Assembly: GCA_030279155.1 (NCBI GenBank)
Contig: CM059036.1
Location: 12,703,501-12,767,500 of the forward strand
Direction: 5' to 3'
Origin: Forsythia viridissima
Taxonomy: Eukaryota; Streptophyta; Magnoliopsida; Lamiales; Oleaceae
Length of the DNA: 64,000 bases
Numbering within the stretch: the first letter of the stretch is position 1; the number at the start of each line of letters is the position of its first letter. The position numbers and the translations under genes were made by a program. The notes under the pieces are model-generated. The model worked only from the letters and a program-made list of their open reading frames with translations. It was not told the origin of the DNA and searched no databases. Shown piece by piece: positions 55,926-64,000 of this stretch.

Positions 55926-56949
55926 CACAATGTTACATCTGGTCCGTCGTTTTCATTTCTTGCTTGACAAACTCTCGCTGCTTTTTATTGTAGCAACGTG
56001 AGTTTGAGTGGGGATGTTAGAATATATATTAGAAGATTCTCATATATATTATAAGATTATCCCAATATATTAGAATATATTAGTTGATTGGTTTACTTAA
56101 TATAGATTAGGTTTACCTTATTATATAAATCAATTGTATCAGTATTTTCATAATACCGTCTGCTTAATAAAGTGGTTGTTCTTTCTTTCTCTGTTCTTCT
56201 CTATTCTTTCTTCTATTCTTCTTTATTCTTTCACAATATGTACAACATCTCATATCTCATTACTAGAGAAACGAATGCAAGAAGCATACGTCCTAAACTG
56301 AATTTTGGGGGAAAAAGTTCACTGCCTGATGGGTATCATATCCGTTACGACGGGTATCATACCCACATAACAACGTATCATATCAGAGTAGTGAGGTATC
56401 TTAACCATAAGTAAGTTAACTAAAACCGTAGTAAGGTATTGTACATGTATAGTTAGGTATCGTGTAGAAAACAAATTAGGTAGAATTGATACATATTTGA
56501 GCTATTTATATGTGTTTACATATAATGATTGGAAAATTTTAATCTCTCAAGACGAAAACTTTCATTTTAACTTTGAAAAATAGAATAAATTAGCTCACCA
56601 TGTCACTACGATACTTCTTAAAATCACAAATTTCATTGTTTGGTTAGAATAAAAGTTGCGCACACTTGCCTTTTGTTTTAATGATGAATTGGACTATTTT
56701 ATTTTAATTAAGAGCCTTGTTTTTGTATTTTTTTTTGATAAATTAAATTCTTATATTGACTCGTCATATGAAAAATCGTCTCATGTTATTTAATTTATTT
56801 TGTTTCGCTAATTGAATTCAAAAACCGAATGATGTTTGAAACACCAAATCTGGCATTTTCTAGCCCAAAACCCAACCTTTTTTAACCCTAAAATTCAACC
56901 CCTTCAGCCCCGCAAAACCTGCCCCAAACTACTGCCTAACACCCCTTTT

Positions 56950-58693
56950 TTAAAGAAGCATATTTGCTATCTATGACAAGTTGAAGACTATTTTATCATA
57001 TATCAAGATCAATGTTGTTGAGCATGTTAAAAGAAGCCTAACATATATGTGATAATCTAAGTTTTTCCTTAAGCCTTTTGTGCATTCTGGTAAATGGGGA
57101 CCCGTGATTCATAAATTGAAAATGAGAATTATTAAAAGTTAGCCGAGACAAAAAGAAAATAAGAGGTTAGCATACCCAAGAGACCACAAGTTGTCCAAGA
57201 GAAATATTTAAGGTTGATCAAGACTAATTAGAGCCAAAAGGAAAAAGGTCAACAAGTTGACCTTCTAAAGAGGTACTAAATTTGATCAACACTTGGCTGG
57301 CTAAGTACTTGTAGCACAATATTTTCAATCTATTCATGATGTGCAAATACTTAAAGAAATTGCCCTAAGAAAAGATAAAAGATATTTTTATGTGTCACAT
57401 CACACAAGCACCATATTTTACTCATTGAATATCGTTATTCATTAACGTTTCATGTCGAAGTGTATCTAGGATAGAGATTATTCTGACATTCTTGACAAAA
57501 GTGGATGCTATCGAAGTATGGAAAAGAGTATGTATGGGTCAAGGAAGTTGATTTTTGGTCCTACTACCCGAGATAATCTGGCCTATACAAGCACGAGATT
57601 CTATAATGTATTGGCTCTATTATGATGTTGTGACAATGAACTAATTGGGGATGGAGTTAAGATCATATAGAAGATGCTCTTTATCTTGTTATAATATGTT
57701 ATGTTTAATTTTATTTAAGTAATGTAAGAGACTATTATCAAGATACACCTTTTGTTTTGATGTTAAGGGTAGACAACGTATATGGGTTAATCTTTTGAAG
57801 TGTTGTGTAGTGGCCATGGAACTTTATGATCTATCAAAGAAATCTCTTACTTTTGTTTAATAAAGGTAACGTGTGGTTTTTTATTTTAAATTCGAGACGT
57901 CATGATTTTTCATGTTGGCATTTAAAGAAAATTTTATTTGTAGTCCCTTCAATTTATATAGCTTACATATTCCTATATTGCGCACTTTATAACTCCATGA
58001 AACCATGCCCACTAAGGACCCCATTATAACTCATTCAAGGCCAAATAATGGGACATATGTACAACATCTCATATCTCATTACTAGAGAAATGATTGCAAG
58101 AAGCATACGTCCTAAACTGAATTTTGGGGGAAAAAGTTCACTGCCTGATGGGTATCATATCCGTTACGACGGGTATCATACCCACATAACAACGTATCAT
58201 ATCAGAGTAGTGAGGTATCTTAACCATAAGTAAGTTAACTAAAACCATAGTAAGGTATTGTACATGTATAGTTAGGTATCGTGTAGAAAACAAATTAGGT
58301 AGAATTGATACATATTTGAGCTATTTATATGTGTTTACATATAATGATTGGAAAATTTTAATCTCTCAAGACGAAAACTTTAATTTTAACTTTGAAAAAT
58401 AGAATAAATTAGCTCACCATGTCACTACGATACTTCTTAAAATCACAAATTTCATTGTTTGGTTAGAATAAAAGTTGCGCACACTTGCCTTTTGTTTTAT
58501 TGATGAATTGGACTATTTTATTTTAATTAAGAGCCTTGTTTTTGTATTTTTTTTTGATAAATTAAATTCTTATATTGACTCGTCATATGAAAAATCGTCT
58601 CATGTTATTTAATTTATTTTGTTTCGCTAATTGAATTCAAAAACCGAATGATGTTTGAAACACCAAATCTGGCATTTTCTAGCCCAAAACCCG
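56950..58693. repeat. Tandem duplication, copy 2 (uninterrupted)
   Basis: Shows the original state of the site taken by the copia derivative. Its right edge meets R copy 2 at about 58694. Confidence 0.95.
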
Positions 58694-61131
58694 ACCTTTT
58701 CCCGTGCGCTTGAAGGGTTTTAAAAATATAACTATTTCGAAAATAACAAGCGTGGAAGGGAAAAATAATTTTACTTATATTTTTCATGGTTTCTCCTATT
58801 CTGTGATTGGTGTCGCCACTATTTATTTAACCATCCAAATGAACTCCAAAAATTCCAAAATTTTTACGACAGATACTTAGGACTATAGAATAAAACATGT
58901 TAAAATTTCAAAGCTTAGCTATGTTGTTTGATAGGTGAAAATATTGGCCGAATTTGTTTGAAAAACTATACCGGGTGCCTTAAGGTAGCCCGCTAAAACA
59001 TTCATAATAAATTCATACGATGGAATTTTTGAGTGATTCCAAACATTTCCGTTGGCCACATATAAGGCTTTCCATAGGTACTGATTTTACTCAAAAAATC
59101 CAAATGTACAGAAAGTTGTGATTTTTCAAAGTGTGGACAGAAAGCTGCAACTTTTAGAAATGAAACAAGGCAATTTCCGCTTTAAATTTCCAAATGAAAA
59201 CTAAATCAACATCTCGGTTTTACTTGTACCCTACAAGGTTAAAGACAATAAAATTAACATTTAATTGTAGTATTTATATAATAAACGACTCGATCATCTC
59301 GACGCCAAAACTTAAATAAAAAAACAATAAGCTCACTCCATGATCGCTAGCCTACGCCATCGCGCCAATGCTAACTATCTCAATCTGAAAATTTATTTGC
59401 CTTGGGATGAGTATTTCATAAGAAACACTCATTAGAGAATATACTAAGATGCGGAAAAATTATACAAAAATATAAATGTGACATGCCATCACTTTAAACA
59501 TACATACGAACAATATAGTTCTGGTAGCCGGTACCACATGAACTAAAAAGTGATTATCTTCAATCACTCACATACATATGTGATTACCCTCAATCACAAT
59601 TATAAAGTTCCTTCATAGATATTTAACATGGCATTCATTTCACGTAATAATTTCCCCAAAATAACTTTGTAAAACATATCTTGAGTAGTAATGAAAACTA
59701 CCTTCAAAATGAAATTCCCGTTGAGTTGATTGGTGGTTTAAAAAGGCTGTTTCTTTTCCTCAAATGATGAACTCGTGCTCTGCCTTTTTGTTCTCCCAAA
59801 ATATAGTAATATATCAAGAGATTTAAATGCCACAAAAAGAAAGAAATTGATGGCCGAAAGAGGATAGAAAAAGAATGCTTCCACTTACTGTTGGGGTCGA
59901 TTTCTACTGAATGAATGATGTGGTTTGTTGCAGTGTTTTTGTATCTGAAATGAGAGGAAAATTGTGAAATTTTCAAGGCTGAAATGTGAAGAACAAAGGG
60001 GAGAAAAGAAGGAGAAATATTGGTAGGAAGAATGCTTACTGGAAGTGTAAATTATTACATAAACTAAGTGGAGATGAGCAATGTTTTGGGGGCTGAAAAC
60101 CTGGAATTAAAGGAGAAATTTGCTGTCGATTTTCTGGTGGTTAAAAGACAGAGAAAGATAAGAGATTTAGTGGCTGAAAACTGGAGAGAGAAGGGTATGC
60201 AAATTAGAGTGTGAGATGGCAAAAATAAAAGGAAAAAAGGCTCAAGAGGAGGGGGAGGGGGGCTGAATACTAGAGTTCCTGGGAAGTTTTGAAGTGTTTT
60301 GAGTGGAGAATTAGAGGGGCTGAAACATGGGACTTAAGGAGGTTTTATTCAGGTGAAAAGGAGGGAAACATCAGTTTCTTAAGGACGAGTTTGAGGCTGA
60401 AAAACTAATAACAGTTGTGTGGCTAACAATTGCTGGAAAAGGGACCTACATGGGTTATTTTTATCAGGTTTATGGGGGATACTTGGGACAATTTTTTAGC
60501 AGGTTAAGGCGGAACCTTGTGGATGTTTTTCAGCAGTTTAGTTGGGGGAATATAGCTGCAATAAGTGGGAAGAAGGTGGGTAAAGAAAATTTGATCATGG
60601 AGGAGGAGTGGCTGCAATGTGGAGAGGAAGTGGGAGGTTATACCCTTATTTCTTAGGGGCTATTATTTGGAGTTAAAAATTTGCAGGGTTTAAGGAGTTG
60701 TTTGGTGTGTTTATTTGGCGAGAAATAAGGGGCTGTTTGGTGGTGATTTTCTATCATAAGAAGGGCATGATAAATGAGGTAATTCTAACTGAAAATTGCT
60801 AAGAAAAAAGTCGCAACTAAGATGAACAAAATGACCAAAAATTGGCCATGAAGAGTTTAGATTTCTGTTGATTTTTTTTTTTTTTTTAATATGAATAATT
60901 AGTTCACTATTAACCCAAAATTTATTTGTGAAAAATATTTGGGTTAAGAAAATTAAATTAGTTGCTTTGATTAATAAAATTTCACGTTCGTCATATAAAA
61001 ATGAAAGGCAAGCACGTGCGCAAATTAACTCGACTAAAATATTTAAAACGTACTAGGAGGTCGACGTCGAAAGCTAAAATTTTATTTCCTTGAAATTAAA
61101 AGACTAAATTTTTTCGGTCGCTACACTAAAG
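58694..61131 (-). repeat. Dispersed LTR-like repeat R, copy 2
   Basis: Collinear with 1411-3480 and ending CGGTCGCTACA at 61131; read on the minus strand it starts TGTAGCGACCG. The part 59470-61000 is purine-rich on the plus strand, with many GGCTGAAA units and one 79-codon frame (60417-60656) that I take as non-coding. R copy 3 lacks most of this part. Confidence 0.75.
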
Positions 61132-61500
61132 AAACAATATTAAATCATAGGAAGAAATATAAATTTCTTCATGTTGGCTTACCTCAAATTGCGGTTAAAC
61201 CTTTGTTTAGATTAGGAATAGACATTCCAATATGTTTAACTCTTAGAGATAAGATACATTCTATATTTTCAAATTCCTTACTTTGAGTCTTAAAATCAAA
61301 TCTTGAGAGTGGTCCAATTTATTTCATTTGCTATCCAAATTTCCCTATTAATCTTGCTGATGGTACAATAATAAATTCCTTATGTTTAGATATTGAAGCT
61401 AGCAATCTTGAAATCAATTGTAGATTTAAATATGTTTGTGTCATTTAACGTGTTTACTATAAGGTAGTGAGCACAACTATGAATCCAAAAGCTTTGAGAT
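61132..61500 (+). pseudogene. Second virus: movement protein C-terminal part
   Basis: Reads KFLHVGLPQIAVKPLFRLG, LRDKIHSIF, and after TGA (about 61283) GPIYFICYPNFPINLADGT, then after a TAA near 61446 RVYYKVVSTTMNPKAL. This is the 30K movement protein core of the badna/petu/florendovirus type. Upstream parts are missing at the R boundary. Confidence 0.85.
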
Positions 61501-61599
61501 CCTCACAAAAAAAAAAAAAAAAGAAGTGAAAACCTCTTCAATGAGGCTAATCATTTACATTCAAATGTTGCTATTCCTAGGAGATTAACATGGGAACAA

Positions 61600-62510
61600 G
61601 TGACTCAAAATACCTTGTGGACATTTGTAAATGAACATCCTCCACTGAGAGAAATTCCAGAGTTGAATAATATTTCTGAATTGCCTAACGGCAGTATGCA
61701 AATCCAATTTGCATTTTCGTCAAGAAATTCGTTATGTTCTTCTGGCAATTCTGAAACATTCAAATTTAACAAACAAACACGAAGGCATTCTACTTCCTTT
61801 CACAAACTCAAAGGAGTAGATTTTACTCCTAATGTCCTAAAGACTCATTATTTTGATGACATAGAAGGCACAATAAGTCGTGACTTCCCTCACTCCAACC
61901 TTCTTGGATATGATATCTCAGAGAAATCAATATAATGTCATTTCTTCTACAATTGATCAACAAATGGAATTCAAAATGGATAAAGATCCAACTTTCAAAA
62001 CTTGTCAAAAAATTCTAAGAAAATTATTTTCAAAAGAAGAACTTGATCTTCTTTGGGAAGCGTTTTACTCTCGTCCCAAAGACATCATCTTTTTTTGAAT
62101 GGGCTTATCTCAAAGTTTATAATGAAAAATCAACGATAAACAATACTCATGACAAATCAAAAGTTTGGAAAACCACTTCTAGAAATACTTTCGAATCCGT
62201 TCATCCTCCTTTAAAACACACAATGTGTCCAAAGAAGAGATGTTAAAGTTGTGTCTTCCCCTTTAAAACAAATAACTAACAAAAATGAAAGTGAGGAACC
62301 TACAATAAAAGATATTAAAAACATTCAACAACAAAATAACTATACCAATATATTGTTATACTCTATAGAAACCCAACTTAATCAATTAGATCAACCAACA
62401 AAACCTTCAAAACCCCTGGAAAATAAGAAACAAGGAAAGATAAAATCGAAGCAAGCCCTTAAGTTAAAAATACTCTCTTCAAGCCAAATGAAGATAAACT
62501 AAAGTTTGGA
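61600..62510 (+). pseudogene. Second virus: region between movement and coat domains
   Basis: Broken frames 61600-61935, 61880-62098, 62043-62246 and 62251-62502 with low-complexity Lys/Asn/Gln-rich protein. It is probably the linker of a movement-coat polyprotein. I recognise no conserved domain. Confidence 0.55.
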
Positions 62511-62519
62511 ATGAGTTAT

Positions 62520-63592
62520 GATATTCTCATCCTACCTGAAATCCAAACAATTAAGGAGCAAAGAGTCAACAAGAAAAATTAATGTCATAAATTCAATTGA
62601 TGAAATTCAAGAACAATTTGAAGAACTAAAAATCAACGAACTTAAACAAGGTATGGAACTCATACCTTACCCCATTACTATCCAAAACCTACCTTTATTG
62701 ATATGCTTGGTGAAGAACCAAAGCAGCCTCAAAAAATATTTTCGGGAAATGAGATTATTCAATGGAATATTAATGGAATGACTGAACATCAAATCCTTCA
62801 AAATATTGGTGAGATGACTTTGGCATCTTCTGCCTTCTCTGCCTGGGGAAATAATGATCACCAAACTACAATAAACATTATAGTTGGCTTTACTGGTCAA
62901 CTTAAGGATTGGTGGTACAATTATCTTTTTGAAGAAGAAAGAAATCAAATACAAACATTCGTTAAACATGAAAATGATGATGCTACAAATCCTATTGTTC
63001 AAGATGCCGTTAACACCCTCATTTTGACAATCAGTAAACACTATGAACCAACATCATTTCTTGAAAGATCTTTTGAAGTACTGATAAATTTATCTTGTCC
63101 AAATTTACAAGACTTCAGATGGAACAAAGATATTTTTCTTCAAAAGGTTATAATGCGTGAAGATTGCAATTCAACTTTCTGGAAAGAAAGGTTCCTTGCA
63201 GTACTTCCTAAATTGTTTTTTTGAAAGGGTCCGAAATGCAATAAAAAACGAATATTCAATGATCCCATATAGTGCTTTAACCTATGGAGAACTTATCAAT
63301 TTTTTTAACAAAGAAGGATTATCTCTTTGTAATAACGTAAAGCTCAAAGGAAGGCTTAAATCTGACAAACAAGAAGGAAGAAAAGAACTAAGTTCTTTTT
63401 GCGAGTGCGAGCAATATGGGAACGAACAAATTCAACCACCATCAAGATCACATCAAAAACATACAAAAAAATTATTTTAAATCTGACAAACCATTTTATC
63501 AAAAGCGCGCTCCAGAATATTTTCAAAAAATGAAAATTCCAAAAAAAGGCATAAAAGAAATACCTTTAAAAAGGATCCTTCCAATACCAATT
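62520..63592 (+). pseudogene. Second virus: coat protein, broken
   Basis: Main part 62703-63224 has ITEMTLASSAFSAW-like and VGFTGQLKDWWYNYL, followed by LSCPNLQDFRWNKDIFL. After a TGA (63222-63224) and frame change it continues with YSALTYGELINFFNKEGLSL and ELSSFCE. These are conserved capsid blocks of florendovirus/petuvirus-type coat proteins. The frame is cut at 63592, before the expected zinc finger, by the R repeat. Confidence 0.85.
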
Positions 63593-64000
63593 GTAGCGAC
63601 CGGAAATTTTTTTGGCTTAAAATTTCAAGAAAATAAATTATTAACTTTCGGCATGTACCTTTATGCTTCCATATAATTTTCCCGCATATTAGTAAATTTC
63701 ATATTGAGTGTTTCTTATGAAATACTCACCCCCACTTAAACAAATTTTCAGATTCATATGGTTAGCATTGACGCGATGGTGTAGGCTATCGATCACGAAG
63801 TATGCTTATTATTTTCTAATTAAGTTTTGGCATCGAGATGATCGAGTTAATTATGATGTAAATACTGTAATTTAGATGTTGTTTTTACTTTATTTAATCA
63901 TGTAAAGTACAAGAAAAACTGAGATGTCGGTTTAGTTGCCGTTCAAATTTTAAAGCGGATATTGTCTTGTTTTAAATTCTGAGATTTCATCTTTCTTTCC
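63593..64000 (+). repeat. Dispersed LTR-like repeat R, copy 3 (runs off the window)
   Basis: Starts TGTAGCGACCGG and is the reverse complement of R copy 2: its first 70 bases match 61060-61131, then it jumps to match 59130-59470 reversed. It thus lacks the purine-rich 1.6-kb interior. The window ends inside it. Confidence 0.85.

Larger units (their letters stand above)
54645..56235 (+). mobile_element. Young non-autonomous copia element (1591 bp), identical LTRs
   Basis: LTRs 54645-54865 and 56015-56235 are both 221 bp and look identical. TSD ATATG (54640-54644, 56236-56240). Primer site TGGTATCAGAGC at 54866-54877; polypurine tract GAGTGGGGA at 56006-56014. The inside (1.15 kb) has lost gag and nearly all of pol: only an RNase H scrap (KKQTVVSRSSTEAEYRAM, 55788-55845) remains, so it would depend on proteins of another element. 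The duplicate copy shows the empty site at 58055-58059. Confidence 0.96.
53530..56885. repeat. Tandem duplication, copy 1 (interrupted by copia derivative)
   Basis: 53530-54644 plus 56241-56885 equals 56950-58693 with few substitutions and a small indel (CTAACTCATT against CTCATT near 54610). No gene is recognised within the unit; short frames such as 54406-54609 recur in the other copy without any domain. The two copies are separated by about 65 bp. Confidence 0.95.
61132..63592 (+). mobile_element. Fragment of a second endogenous caulimovirid (petu/florendovirus-like)
   Basis: Contains the end of a movement protein and most of a coat protein on the plus strand, bounded on both sides by R copies in opposite orientation. 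The sequences resemble petuviruses and florendoviruses more than the virus at 28-36 kb, so two lineages are present. No protease, RT or promoter is included. Confidence 0.85.

Noticed and set aside
60417..60656. 79-codon frame as a gene
   Set aside because: Located inside repeat R in purine-rich DNA, no domain, Gly-rich due to composition.
1..64000. Bacterial-type systems (operons, phage defence, integrons)
   Set aside because: All recognisable content is plant retroelement, plant DNA transposon, plant pararetrovirus or plant gene fragments.

Overview
This is nuclear DNA of a flowering plant, most likely a eudicot, judged from Ty1/copia and Ty3/gypsy LTR retrotransposons with plant-type primer sites, caulimovirid (plant pararetrovirus) insertions, a broken plant-type BAHD acyltransferase gene and AT-rich non-coding DNA. 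I see no intact host gene. Nearly everything is transposable element, integrated viral sequence, or wreckage of these. Most element ends below were placed by finding both LTRs or inverted termini together with matching target-site duplications (TSDs), so nesting order can be read directly.

Layout. 1-3.5 kb: AT-rich DNA and copy 1 of a dispersed LTR-like repeat ('R'). 3.6-18.6 kb: what looks like an old CACTA-type DNA transposon (clear right end at 18601, degenerate left end near 3.6 kb), holding a solo LTR (5680-6312), a complete Ty1/copia element on the minus strand (6948-12132) and a complete but decayed Ty3/gypsy chromovirus (12207-17610). 20.8-26.4 kb: a Tat/Athila-type gypsy element reduced to gag and protease. 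26.4-43.2 kb: a BAHD acyltransferase pseudogene split by a 16-kb minus-strand gypsy element (26864-43005, TSD ATCTT), whose 3' LTR is itself split by an 8.3-kb endogenous caulimovirid (28254-36526). 43.2-53.4 kb: two diverged copies of a composite copia/LTR block; the first carries a MULE (43354-45053) with a captured methionine sulfoxide reductase A fragment and a small MITE, both with matching empty sites in the second copy. 53.5-58.7 kb: a tandem duplication, one copy interrupted by a very young non-autonomous copia element (54645-56235). 58.7-64 kb: two R copies in opposite orientation flanking a fragment of a second, different caulimovirid lineage (61132-63592).

The most interesting object is the caulimovirid at 28254-36526. 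It keeps, in order, a tRNA-Met primer site, three tandem paralogous small ORFs of unknown function that share an N-terminal CxxC and a C-terminal His/Tyr-rich motif, movement protein, a coiled-coil VAP-like ORF, coat protein, protease-RT-RNase H, a transactivator/viroplasmin, and a pregenomic promoter with poly(A) signal. Successive ORFs are joined by tiny stop/start overlaps, which fits the polycistronic translation that the transactivator supports in this family. All major ORFs now carry stops or frameshifts. The sequence ends in a terminal redundancy followed by an inverted copy.
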